NCBI GenBank assembly: GCA_021234155.1
Contig: JAJEKV010000031.1
Location: 14,997,748-15,061,747 of the forward strand
DNA: 64,000 bases
Origin: Isoetes taiwanensis
Taxonomy: Eukaryota > Streptophyta > Lycopodiopsida > Isoetales > Isoetaceae
Direction: 5' to 3'
Shown one piece after another: positions 12,490 to 24,053 of the stretch. Position numbers and translations under genes: made by a program. The notes beneath the pieces were generated by a model that saw nothing but the letters and a program-made list of their open reading frames with translations, was not told the origin of the DNA and searched no databases. Position 1 is the stretch's first letter, and every line of letters begins with the position of its first letter.

Positions 12490-12893
12490 GCGGATTATGA
12501 TCATGATACCACTTTTGTGGCAGATGTGTATGATTCTGATGTAGAAAGCTCGTCCAGGCGCAGCGGCACAAATAGCAAATGTAGTGATGGTGGGATGATC
12601 TGTGAAGGAAATTTGCAAAATGGTACCAAAACAGTGCATAATGGGGTGGTTCATTTTGTCACAATAAGGGGACACTATGATTCTTATCCTCACAAAAGAT
12701 ACTTTCCTACGACATTACGCGCATACATGGCGAGAGGTTGCGTTTAGAGGAGATGTTGTGGATTATGTTGTTGATGACTATTACAATCAAGTGCATGAAC
12801 TTGGAGCAGATAGAGAAGGTGCTTTGATGTGCTTCGTTAAATTTTCTTGGCAACGGTTTATTACTTGCAAAGGCATCTCAGGTTAAGCAAGTG
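12490..12893 (+). pseudogene. Possible captured gene fragment, unassigned
   Basis: The plus strand reads DHDTTFVADVYDSDVESSS with an acidic/serine-rich style, then HFVTIRGHYDSYPHKRYF up to a stop at 12747. A second frame (12677-12893) takes over with FRGDVVDYVVDDYY and a Trp/Cys-containing end. The amino-acid usage looks coding and the switch looks like one frameshift. I do not recognise the family. It could be an exon captured by the transposon. Confidence 0.3.
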
Positions 12894-13635
12894 ATATTCC
12901 TTCATATCTTTCTTTTGTTGCTCATTCTGAATGCATGGCAAACAGAGTTCGTCCTCAGAAATTCATTTTAGTTTATGCTATTCATTTCCGTTTATGCTGG
13001 ACTCACAAGCTACCTTCTTGGATCTCTGCTATTTATTACCTTGCAGGGTTCTCTTCTCGTTATCTTTAGGTCCTTTCCATGTTCTATTGCAGGGGACATG
13101 ATGCCACAATATTCTTCTTATGTTCATGATTTCAATCACATTATTTGTACTTTTCAAAGGCTGGTCAGTGTTGCTAATTGAAGCAGAAATGGAAGGTGTA
13201 TTATAGTATCTGTCTGTTGTATCTTCTTCTGAAGGAGCCGAGCTTGGCAAGTCACTCATGAATAATAGGGCAGACGCGTATTATATTATAATCCAGCCAC
13301 TATCACGCATGGAAATGCTGGATTAGAGGGTCTATTCTGTAATTCTATTATCTCATTTATGGTGATTACTTACAATTCTATTGCTTCTCTTTAGAGAAAT
13401 TTTACTTTTGCGTATTTGCAATATCTTTTTCCTACTACGTCCATATGGTTCTAGCTTTGCATATTCGGTTCTAGCTTTGCATATTCTGCCCGACCTAAAT
13501 TTGAACAATGAGACTAGTGATGGTAGAAACATGCCCTTTATCTCTAGTAAGGTCATTGCAATTTCTTAAATTGTCTATATATACACCTCTACACCATCCT
13601 TAAGGCCCCGAAGGGGCCAAAAAAATTTTTAGTTA
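12894..13635. other. AT-rich spacer with a GC hairpin at 13603-13619
   Basis: No gene is recognised. The only structure is the short perfect hairpin ggccccgaaggggcc followed by a run of A. Just before the foldback arm a run of A meets a run of T. Confidence 0.35.
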
Positions 13636-14086
13636 ACACAAACTATTAACACACAACTAACATTATTAACACAAACCATTGCATTTGACACATTTAAATA
13701 AAAATCCCCCTTAAACCCCCTTTGGTTTGGATGCATATTCACACGGGGGGTTACTCCGGGCAACGAGAGCCTTCGGATGGGCATATTTGCCCTTTATTCC
13801 AAGATCTGGACCGTACATAGCGATCCTCGTTTGTGGGGTATGCATGTACAAGTTTTTGTATACTGTATTTTAAGGTTTGCAAAATACTATAAGATTTGAG
13901 ACAATGTACTTAATGGTGTTAATTTTGTACATGTATTGTAAATTTTTTGAGGCTCTCGCTGCCCTACGTAACCCCCCGTGTGAATATGCACCCAAACCAA
14001 AGGGGGTTTAAGGGGGATTTTTATTTAAATGTGTCAAATGCAATGGTTTGTGTTAATAATGTTAGTTGTGTGTTAATAGTTTGTGT
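13636..14086. mobile_element. Foldback/MITE element with ~140-bp terminal inverted repeats
   Basis: The left arm (13636-13775) begins acacaaactattaacac. The right arm (13947-14086) is its near-perfect reverse complement, ending gtgttaatagtttgtgt. Both arms contain a run of tttggtttgg and ccccctttgg blocks and end inward at a ctcgttgcc-like segment. About 170 bp of unique AT-rich DNA separates them. There is no ORF, so it is non-autonomous. No clear target duplication is visible. Confidence 0.85.
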
Positions 14087-16555
14087 GTCATATTTGTGTC
14101 CAAATCACAAGTCATCTTTATGGCAATTCTATCTCTCACTTTTGTCTCTTCATCAATAGATGTTTTTTTTCTTGGACAAATTTATATTTTAGAAGCATTT
14201 TTTGTGTTCATATAATGGTTGAATCATGCATAATGAACAAAGGAAGAAAAAGTAAAAAAGAAGTAATTGCAACAATAATGATTAGAAGCTTAATTATGAT
14301 CAAGTTACTTGACAAAATAAAGAACATTACTCTTATGTTCAAAAGGGAGATCATTCTGCATTTAGAGTCAAAATAACTCCAACAGCTTAGGTTTAAAACA
14401 CTTTCTATCATGCATTTTTTCCATTCCAAATTATCTTCATTATCGTCCTTAGTAGGAGACGGATCGTTATCGGGCTCATTCTATTGTTCGTCTTCGCTAA
14501 CCTATTCAAAAAGGAGAACAAGAACTTATGTCAAATCAACGAAAACAAGTTGAATCTTAAAAAAGAGCTTTAAACATAGGATTCAAAGAACTGTCAAAAT
14601 GCCCCTAATTTTTAGGGCTCCGACCAACTGGGAAGTCAGAGAATTACATTGCCAGAAATTAGATGCATATTAATAGATTACCTAAAAAAGAAATGCTCAA
14701 ACCTGCACTGCCAAGGTGGAACTCGCATGAGAACACACTCTTTCTTGCAAATCGCTGCAACAAGGAGGCTGACCAAGCACGCAGAGTGCCAAAGATGTTA
14801 GGGACTGCTTAATGACATCTAATAAAAAATGCACATTTGATAAACACATATTGGAGACAACACCGCAATGCATTGGTACTAGGCGGCCGTAAGTGCTAGC
14901 CAAGAAACAAACAACAAATAATTTTATTCTTTCTTCTGAATTGAAAGCTTTCCTGTTCCATGAAACATCCAAAAGATGCTTGTACCATCATTACATTGAA
15001 GACTTTTTACTGAAAAGCACAGAAGCTTACTATCTGTTTAAATTGATCAAACAACATATGGGGGATCTAAAGCAAAATAACTTACTTGAGTTCTTGCCGT
15101 CTCCAAAATTCCAGTACATGATACTGGTACAATTGATGCAGACATAAAATAAACGAAACACTATTTGTTTTTCCGGAACCTGTATTCATATGAAGTTTGT
15201 GTCATAAAGATTCAATCAGGCCCCTGTTTTGGGGCACGAAAATCAGGCCCATGGGCCTTACAAATCATTAGCAGAAAGATAAAGCTTGCCATAGGCTATG
15301 AAATCCGATGCTGAAGCAGATGGGAAGGCAGGAAGCCGGGAAGGCTACAGAGCTCGCTGCAGACACTAGAGTAGATGTCTCAGGATATCAAAGCGGATGT
15401 CGCGACCAAAGGAACTGCTTCAAAAATACATGCAGCTAAAAATAAACTTAGAAATGGCGAGGAGCATAACCCAGAGATTCGTGCTGCACATTTCAGTTTG
15501 GCTCTCTTAATGTTTCTTCAGAACATATCTCATCAAAAGCTAATGTAAACAAGAAGGGGTAGATTTTTACCTCTTAGCTGAGAAAATCCAGTGGCCTGCA
15601 GCTGTAAAAAGGTTTAAAAGGTCAAAGATCTATTGTCGGCCTTGCTGCTAAACAAAGAAAAATAGAGGGCATAACCTTTCTCAAATCGCACCTCCAGTTT
15701 CGAGAATAACCTGCAAATACTTCTTCAGGTCAGAGCAGTGCCATGAAGAAGCAAGGCATGCCGAAAACCAGAAAAAGGTCTCTGTTGCAGGGCAAAACAA
15801 AACCAAGATCTTGATTAGGGATTTGAGGCAGGGGAGACAATCAAACATACGAACCTAGAAAAATATGGTTAACTTATGAAGAGCCATTTCTTGTGCCTTA
15901 TCTGGCGCCATGGTCGACCTCTGCATCGATTTGCCATAGACAATAGGATGCTCGGTGCATTTCATAGCAAAAGGTTTAAGCCAGATATAATACTTAACTG
16001 TGCTAAACGCCGGCCTCTGCCGTAGCCGAGCTTTGAGCAGACGCCATAGCTCAAAGTGTAGAACCGTAAGTAAAGAATGTGGACCTCCATAGCAGGGCCG
16101 GGCCGCCATCCCATAGCCAACGCGAGCGCCAAAATAACGATTCAAATTTTTTTTCCCATCTTCAGGTCAAGAACATGATTTGCCATGTCATCATATATTT
16201 CAAATATATTTCAAGTAAAACTTGAAAAAAGGAGAATACCATGTTATTTTCATGGATACCCCGATGATTAAAGAGCCAAACAAGGATGATAATAAGTTTA
16301 AGTTTACATACAGTATTCGTAAAAGTGAGTTAGGTCTGATTTTGCCCTCTAAGCCAATAGCACTTTGCCATATGGCCTGTTTTCTTTTCTAGGAAGCTGT
16401 TGCTTTTTGCATGTCAAGATTTTTACTTTACATTCTGTCTATTTACTCCACATTCAGAGATTTCTACCTATCGTTCTGTGTTTCTACCTCACATTTTGCT
16501 CTTTTTACCTCACGTTCTGCCCGCAGAATCGTACCTAACTCTCTTCCCCATAACA
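14087..16555. other. Unassigned region, weak open frames only
   Basis: No recognisable gene. On the minus strand a 96-residue frame (15855-16145) and a following VILETGGAI-containing segment near 15700 flanked by CAG have some coding character, but no family can be named. GC content rises at 15850-16140. Confidence 0.3.
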
Positions 16556-16658
16556 AGAATGCCCACTTGGGCAACATTCTGGTTGTGTCAGCCACGCTTC
16601 TACGCTCTGTGCGTCGGCATGGCTTCCACAACCAGAATATTGCCCAAAAGGGCATTCT
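16556..16658. repeat. 103-nt hairpin, 32-bp near-perfect arms
   Basis: agaatgcccacttgggcaac (16556 on) pairs with its reverse complement at 16627-16658, with three mismatches over 32 bp. Inside, gccacgc and gcatggc extend the stem. It could be a small MITE or a young miRNA-type foldback. No terminal duplication was seen. Confidence 0.75.
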
Positions 16659-17715
16659 CTTATACATAATGTGTGTTTGGCATAATATTGTTGCATGCGC
16701 AACAATTTGGGGCAAGTTTATACCCAGATATTCCGTTGACTAGCCTAATTGCTATCATTGGTAATTTCCTCGTAGCTATTCCCTGCCTGTCTGCTATGCT
16801 CAGAACCGCGAGAGAGACGTTGAAGATTCTTGCTTCTGAATTTTTTAATTTGGGTAGGTGAGACGTTCTTGACCTGTGGTATGGATAGCCTCATGAATAA
16901 GACAATGCATAGCTGCCTCCATCTTTTAGTTTAGGACGCCCTAGTTTTAACTGCATATCTGTTGTGTATTGCCTTATGCCTACCCGTTTCAAACAAATCC
17001 ATGCAAGTTTCTCATGATTTCTAGAATGTGATTCTGCAATAAACACGAGCTAGGATTTTTGGGAGTGTTAATTGCAGATGGAGATTGGAAGGGACATTCC
17101 TATTTCAAAAATTGATGATGGAAAAACTTGTTCGCATAGCATCATATTTTTGAGGGGCTCCCATCGGCAAGCTTAACTCTATTATAGTCTGGAGATTCTT
17201 GCTCAAAAATCTGTTGAATTTGCTGGAAGAAGTGCTCGGTGTTTGAGGCTACCCATGGATGAATTGGTTGGGGCTAATTTTCACTGAGCATTATATTGTG
17301 ATTTCTTAAATTTAGGAAGGCAACTGCTTCCATCTCAGTTTAGTTATTCAAAAGAGTACACCTCAATAAATACAACTACTCTTACTCAATGCATCATGCA
17401 TATATTTTTGGAGTTCAATTCGAGATTGATGGCAATGTGAATACTGCTCTCATTGTCATGTAATGGAGATGTAGAAGCCTTAAAGATTCATGTACTATAT
17501 TTGACAGAATTTATACATCGCATAGAAGACCATTTTTGCAACATGTTGACAGAATGTTTAGGCAATTCACTGGCAAAGGTATAAATTCAGGCATATTTAC
17601 TTTCATTAGCATTTGCTGCATGAAAATCGTGATCACTTTTCACTTTTTGTTCCATGTAGAAGTTCTTGCTGATTTTAGAGAGTTTTAAATTAAACCCATC
17701 GCCATAGTGCTTTTC
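16659..17715. other. Unassigned region
   Basis: No secure gene. Two short plus-strand frames follow AG acceptors: MEIGRDIPISKIDDGKTC at about 17079 and LAQKSVEFAGRSARCLRLP at about 17190. They could be exon relics of one captured gene. I cannot name it. Confidence 0.25.
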
Positions 17716-17797
17716 GATTAAACCCTATTAAATCTGTAGGGTTTAGGTTTTGGCAGCCTTCCCTACCTCTGAAGTGGTCGAGTGCTTGCGTTGCAGG
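17716..17797. repeat. 82-bp dispersed repeat, copy 1
   Basis: It starts gattaaaccctattaaatc and shares nearly all bases with 36331-36411 in the same orientation. It contains a small hairpin, aaacccta paired with tagggttt. Confidence 0.8.
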
Positions 17798-17904
17798 TTT
17801 TTCCTCGAGGGTTTGAAGAGAGCCCCCAAGAGGGAGGATGAAAAAACTCCCCCCATGCACTGGTTCAAAACCACGATGGCTCGTAACAAGCTGGACATCG
17901 TGCG

Positions 17905-18440
17905 ACTGTGCATGCCAAAAGGCACGAAATGACAGTTCGACTGCACGATTGCATCTGAAAGTCAGAGTTACGCCAGGACACATGGTTGACAAGTAGACGA
18001 TCGATATGCCCGGACTACCAAGTACATGCTATCTTTACACTGTAGCACTAGGATTGAGCGAAATGTTGACTAGTTGCCTATAGCAAATTGAGTTTGGCTT
18101 TGTTGGTCATAATACCTAGTTCCTAAAATAAATTGGATGCTTTGAAATTATGCTCATAATCAGAACCCCATTCTGTGCATGCCAGAAGGCACGAAATGAC
18201 AGTTCGACTGCACGATTGCATCCGGAAAGCCAGAGTTACGCCAAGACACATGGTTGACAAGTAGACAATTGATCAAATGCTCGGACTACCAAGTACATGC
18301 TATCTTTACACTATAGCACTAGGATTGAGCGAAAGTTCGACTAGTTGCCTATAGCAAATTGAGTTTGACTTTGTTGGTCATAATACTTGGTTCATAGAAT
18401 AAGTTGAATGTTTTGGACTTATGCTCATAGTCAGAACTCC
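17905..18440. repeat. Tandem duplication, unit about 267 bp
   Basis: Two copies start with catgccaraaggcacgaaat at 17911 and 18178. They stay closely similar, with small indels, through atgctcataatcagaac. No coding function is apparent. Confidence 0.85.
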
Positions 18441-20047
18441 ATTCCGAGCTCGCTAGTATGGCCGAATTGGGTGAGCAAGTCATTTTCCAGCCGTGCCCCT
18501 ACGTCGAGAAAGGGGGAAATTTGGAGGTTGGCACATCCGTGTGGTGGATGGCCAATTTTTCTCTTCGGGGACATTTCATGGAACATGAGCTATCGTTTGA
18601 AAGGTGGGATTAACCACACTAACCCCAAATTAGGCTCTATGTGTAGTTTTATGCTGTATTTTTTACCAAAAAACAATACCTGAAGACCACCCATATAAAT
18701 GTTCCGAAAATGCTAGAAACAACATGTAGTTTTTGGATAAAAAAGTCTATGCATAGAAAATTGACAGCCTTTTGAAAAAAATCAATGCGTTGTTTTTTTA
18801 ATTTGTTGTTTTTTATTTTTACTAAAAACCAACATGTGGTTTCTGAAATATCCACATATGGTTTTTGAAAATAGGAGTTGTTTTAAGTGTTGTTTTTCAA
18901 AAATCAACATGTGATTTAACAAAATATCCACGTGGATATAGTAGTTGTTTTTCAAGTGTTGTTTTACTATATAATAGTGCGTGGTTTTAGCAAAATATCC
19001 ACATGTAGATAGGTGTTGTTTTAAGTAATTCTGGTTGAAAACTTGTGTGGTTTTCTTATAAGAATTTGGTTTCTATATGTTATTTTTAAGCAACCTAGCA
19101 TTGTTTCCTTCAAAAACATACATGCTTTTAAGGAATCTAATGTTGTTACTTTAAATTTCTTATGTAGTTTCTTTAAAAAAGATACATGCTTTTTTTAATT
19201 TACTAACGTTGTTTCCTTCAAGCAACCAGACCTATTCCCTTTATTATGTTTGGGGATTATATTTGTTGCTATTTAGCTCTTATTCAATAGTCAATACATT
19301 CATTTTTTATTTGTTAAACAACTTCGTAAGTTTGGGGATTCCCTTTATATTTTGAATGTTTCGAATCCTTGATTGTAAACAAAGGTATATTTTGAATTAT
19401 TGATAGTAAAACAAAGGCATTGAGAAAGATAATATGACCATCCTTGTTATTATTGAATGAAAGAAACAGTAACAAGAAACATATTTTGAATTCAAGAAGC
19501 ATATTTTGAATTCTTGATATTGCCTAGCCGCCCTTTTCTGCATCTTTGCAAGCTAAACACAGCCACATGTGTTTTTGTAGCTGATATCCACGAAATTGAC
19601 AGTAAAACAAGTCTCTGTTAATAGCAAAGAAAAGATTAATAAAAAACATAGCAGAGTTACCTCTGTCAGTACTTTTGCTTTCCACGAGATATGGTTACAA
19701 AACGACAGAAGAAAAATGGTGGAATATGCAAGAAACAGGCGTGGCCATAGCCGCTGCCAGAGCCACTTCAATCCCACTGCAGTGCTTCGACACAACGAAG
19801 TCCCTGTTTTAAATAAATAAGTAGAAAGATGTTATGAGTGATCTAAAGGAAAAAAATAAAAAGGAAAAACAAAGGAACAAACTGAGGAATAGCCCCACCG
19901 GATCTAAAGGCACAGATCTTAAGGCTGCAATAGATCCAGCAACAAGGCTTACAACCGGTTTCTAGCTCTGCCGACCTGCATATTTTACAAAGCATTTCAT
20001 TTCAATCCAAAGCAAAAACTCTGTAACTAACTTCAAATCTAGCTCAC
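18441..20047. other. T-rich and unassigned DNA, possible VOC exon 2 relic
   Basis: 18650-19210 is T-rich with recurring gttgttttt and acatgtggtttt motifs. At 19700-19810 the minus strand has a short frame (GIEVALAAAMATPVS) that could be a decayed second exon of the VOC gene at 20048-20174, but the match is weak. Confidence 0.35.
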
Positions 20048-20174
20048 CTCCGGCTGTGATCCAACCTTCTGACTTGTATCCCAAATGCTCGCTCTTAAAC
20101 TCTATGGATTTCTGCACGTCGCCAACGTACAGCACAGTGTATGCATAATGGGGCTTGTCGATCTTTGTGGCCAT
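20048..20174 (-). pseudogene. VOC/glyoxalase-family protein, first exon
   Basis: The minus strand opens with ATG and reads HYAYTVLYVGDVQKSIEF, then HLGYKSEGWITAGG, ending at a strong GTGAGC donor. This is the N-terminal beta-alpha-beta unit of plant vicinal-oxygen-chelate proteins (glyoxalase I/bleomycin-resistance fold), where tyTVlYVkDV...FY...lGY is typical. The family uses metal ions to act on small substrates such as glutathione hemithioacetals. The usual Tyr after EF is Lys here. No convincing exons with the second metal-binding half were found, so it is probably a captured or truncated copy. The upstream 150 bp (20175-20330) is GC-rich and holds gtcgatgaagcgg repeats. Confidence 0.65.
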
Positions 20175-20597
20175 AGCTCTGCACCAAGACTGCTGCTTAA
20201 TACCGCTTTCTCTCGCTGTTGCCGGCGTTGAGCTTGGTCGAAACGCGACAATACCGCAAGCAAGTGGTCGATGAAGCGGTCGATGAGGTCGATGAAGCGG
20301 GCCCGATTACTGTCGCCATAGCCTGGAGCATTCGGAATAGGCGATCAAAGGCGGTGGAGGCGGCAAGGGAACAGGCCCATTAATTTGAACAACCAATAAA
20401 ATGATAGGACTTGGATCACAATCCAAGCCGTCCGTTTTAGCATTAATCTCGACCGTTGATACATGGGATTCTATAAAGTGACTATTTAAAGTGCCCAGCA
20501 TTCCTGGGCACAGGTTGCAACTTGTAAATAATTGGGATAAATGATAAGGCTGCACAATGACATACACATAAATTTTATTTCTTGCAAGTTCTATATT

Positions 20598-20880
20598 TTG
20601 GAATTTTTTTGAGTTAGCATTGCATTGCATTGGGCCTTGGGCAAAAAGAATTTGCATTAGACTTGAGACATAAACCATGTTTAAGTGTCTTGTCTGTACA
20701 TATCAAATTTGTCCTTCTAGAAGGCCAAAAAATCTGTTTGGAATTGTTTTGAGTTAGTATTGCATTACATTAGGTCTTGGGTCAAAAACAATTTTTACAT
20801 TAGACTTGACACATAGACCATGGATCATTGTTTAAGTGTCTTGTCTGTACATATCAAATTTGTCCTCCTGGATGGCCAAA
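20598..20880. repeat. Tandem duplication, unit about 140 bp
   Basis: Copies begin ttggaattttttt at 20598 and ttggaattgtttt at 20738. Both carry gagttagyattgcatt and end in a catatcaaatttgtcc block. Confidence 0.8.
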
Positions 20881-21762
20881 GACTCCAACTGAATCATTTG
20901 AAGTCACTGTGAACTAACAGATGAAAGGGTACCATGTACAAAAATTTAAGGGATTTATCAATTAAGATGTAGCTTGTACATATCTTGCTTTTATATGCAT
21001 AAATTTTAGCTCCATTGGCCAATTTATCTTTCGCAAAGCCTTTGATAATTCACTCTCTCTTTGACTTCTGGAATAATTTGCTCGGGCATCAAAATGAGAA
21101 ATGGGACTTATTTCCTGGCTACCTCCTGATCAATCCACACCATTGTTGCAAGAACGGGCATTGTTTCGAGATGCAGTGTTGGAATATCCATGTGCTCGGT
21201 TATGTTCCCAACCCTCCAATTTCTTATCATATTTACGTAGGCGGCGATACCTTCAAGATTACTTCTTCATGTGCAATGTCGGTAGGGACCCGTGCACCCA
21301 TACACTTACCATCTGCAGATAATATATATAATGGCTTTGGCGTATGATAGTGTCTAGAAGCGGTGGCCACATGACTCCTTGATCATCTCAGAACTCTTTT
21401 CGACTCATTGTTCCGCGTGTTGTCATCTAATACCCGTAAATGGTCACTGCGTATCACAATAGGGTAGACAATTGTTGCACATGATACAACTCCATCAAAG
21501 ATGTCACTCCGATCACTATAACTTTCTATATCGTTAATTTTATAAAACGGATCCTTAGAACATGCATCGCCTCGGTTTGGGTACTTCTTCAGCTCTTACT
21601 TCCATACAATTATCTCTCGATTTTACAATTTGTCTCGAAGTTTCTACACTCCCACTTCCGTTTTGTAACACCATCTTTTTATATGGCCTAAATCCGACCA
21701 ACCTCATTGGGTGACTGATCATGCGGTCTCGGCTACATGGTTTTGGCTACATGGCAACTTCC

Positions 21763-22362
21763 GTTATATTAGATGGGCAAGGAAAACAGGAAATCTCCTC
21801 CTCAGTGAATAGCAAATACAAATGTCATAAAAAATGATCTTCCCATAGAAGAAGCTCTAACAGCCATTGTAAAAGTCATTTTAGAAAAGTTTGATGTTGC
21901 GGAATAGAAGATAATTCTAGAACATTATAAAGATACTCAATTGCATTAGAACAGAATTCCAATGAATGGCAAGAACTGCCAAGCAAAGATTGTACCAAGC
22001 ATAAGGGCACATGATCAGATACCATATGTAGAAAATTGAAGTCTCATATCTGGCAGGATGGTCACAGAATGGATGCTCACATACTGGATCTTGGATCTGC
22101 CTGCATGGCATGTTAGATATGTTAAAATAGTCTTCATGTATTTTGCACACAATAATTTGAGAATAAGAAAGAAATAAAACCATTGGAAGCTGCTTATATT
22201 AGATGGGCAAGGAAAACAGAAAATCTCCCCCTCTTTCAATTAAAATGTTATACAAAATGGTCTCTCCATGAAAAACAAAATTTAGAAGCTCTAACAATCA
22301 ACAAATCAAAAAATAGATTGTACATGTCATGTTAGAAAGATTCGACGTTGCAGAATAGAAGA
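21763..22362. repeat. Pair of direct repeats around a 280-bp unique segment
   Basis: ttatattagatgggcaagga starts both copies (21763 and 22193). Similarity continues through gaagctctaac to a cgttgcagaatagaagat-like end. It may be an old tandem duplication of about 430 bp. Confidence 0.75.
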
Positions 22363-23146
22363 TGCAAAATAGTTTACCCGAAAGCCACAATGCGGAGCAA
22401 AAATAATGCCACGGTTCTATTGCAATAGCAATAGAACCGACATTCCTTGGATGGGGACGTCCCTCCTCACATCTCCTATTTATTCTGTCTCTTCTCTCAT
22501 TTTCATTCATCGGCGTTCTCTTGAGCTAGTTTTTCTCCTCCTTCTCTATCCTACCAGTTTGTCCTACCACTTTCATGCTTCTTGCTCTGTCCTACCACTT
22601 TCATGCTTCTTGCTCTTTCTTGTTGTTTCCCACTGCTTACGAGATTGGATTTGCGATTCAGTTAAACCGTGTGTTAGTAGCTCTTTTTTCTTTTGAGATC
22701 TGGCAGATTCCGTTTTCTCCCTTTGTCAGTTCCCTTGGATTATCGGAGTTTGCACTCTATCAAGCCCCAGTCTGTTTTGAGCCGCCTAAACTCGTCGGTG
22801 AGATATGCACATTTGATTTGCTTCGGTTCTAACGGTGGTTCTTTAATAGCCAGGATTTGGTTTCCGACTGCCCAAAGTATAGTACTTTCTCGCCTGGATT
22901 CAGTATCTTGAAGCCGCAGCCGGGGTTCCATCGGGGAAGGGTTTTCTGCTAGATTGGGGCAAAGATGGTTCCGCTCAAAAAACGACCAAACTAGACTCGG
23001 TTTGGTATTTCTGGCCCCCTTGAAGCTAGTCGGATCCCTGTGCAGATTCAGGAATTGTAGGATGTTAGTCGATCGATTATGTGTTTGCAGGGGTCATGGC
23101 CATGCGTGAGCGCGGGAGACGACTCTTCTCTTGAAGCCATAGAGTC

Positions 23147-23160
23147 CAGTTGGGTCTTTA
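23147..23160. repeat. Target-site duplication of the LINE, left copy
   Basis: cagttgggtcttta at 23147-23160 is repeated exactly at 26349-26362 across the LINE insertion. Confidence 0.9.
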
Positions 23161-23409
23161 TTTTTTTTTATTTTTATTTTTTTTTTTGAAGGCAAGGTGA
23201 AGCTTAGTATTCATATCTTAAAAATACATCAGATAGTACACCACCGAGGTATACTTAATGTAAATAGTATAAATCAGCACCATACTTCTTATATAATGAA
23301 GTATGTAAGTAGAAAATTCAGGGAAACTAAAGCCCTGTATAGTTAATATTATCAAAATGCATCATAAACTAATATTAACTGTTTTGGATAAAGTAGAGGT
23401 ATCCCTAAT

Positions 23410-23799
23410 TTACTGAGCATCAACCAGATCTTGCATTGTGAGATCTGCCACACATCTTCTTCCAAGAATGTTCAGCAGCTCATCAAGTTTGTATGCTGAG
23501 TAATTGGTAAAGTCCAGCAGAACTAGTACATGTGCCTCACGTTTTTGTTCCCACTTATGGTATAGATTCAGAAAATACTGTCTCAAATTGTTATGTCTCC
23601 ACGCCTCTGGCCTCTTGAGTACCTTTCTGATGGCAGATGCATGTACCATTTCCTGTTTCAGCTGAATGATCATGTCTTCTTGCTCACTCCTAGAAAGAGT
23701 GGAGAACTCATCATCTGAGTCATCTGCCACCCCCATCTGTCTTTCTGCTGCCCCAACTCTATTCAGCCTCCTGACTGCACCTGTGCAAGACAACATCAT
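23410..23799 (-). CDS. LINE 3'-terminal ORF, unknown function
   Basis: This intact 129-residue frame lies between the zinc-finger/tail part of the LINE ORF2 and its 3' UTR. It begins MMLSCTGAVRRLNRVG, has an acidic segment (ADDSDDEFSTLSRSEQED), then a helical stretch (LRQYFLNLYHKWEQKREA) and a Leu-rich end (ADLTMQDLVDAQ). I do not recognise a domain. It may be the last part of ORF2 separated by a stop near 23870, or an extra ORF of this LINE family. Confidence 0.5.
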   Translation of the reverse strand: MMLSCTGAVRRLNRVGAAERQMGVADDSDDEFSTLSRSEQEDMIIQLKQEMVHASAIRKVLKRPEAWRHNNLRQYFLNLYHKWEQKREAHVLVLLDFTNYSAYKLDELLNILGRRCVADLTMQDLVDAQ

Positions 23800-24053
23800 T
23801 TACAGTTAGATTTAGCACAAAGAAATCATGTGTTCCTTGGAATTTGCCAATAGCGTGCCATTCTTTGTCATAACCCCTCGCCCTCTTGCTTTGCTTTGTG
23901 TGCAATGGCTGAGTCTATTAGTGTGCTTAAAAAGACTTGCTTCAACCATATCAAATTTGGATTCTTCTTGTCTATAGCAGTCCTATTTCTGTGTTTCCAT
24001 ATGGCCCAAAGAACAAAGGTTCTAACAATATTTAGTAACCTGTTACTGCGAGT

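Larger units (their letters stand above)
20175..22404. other. Non-coding region with two duplications
   Basis: No gene is recognised. It holds a 140-bp tandem duplication (20598-20880) and a pair of 150-170 bp direct repeats (21763-21912; 22193-22362). Confidence 0.4.

Noticed and set aside
13603-13625. GC hairpin followed by a run of A as a terminator
   Set aside because: Intrinsic terminators are bacterial; here it is just a short palindrome next to the foldback element.
17160-17290. AAA-ATPase (PCH2-like) exon from LAQKSVEFAGRSARCLRLP
   Set aside because: The similarity is short and lacks Walker motifs or neighbouring exons.
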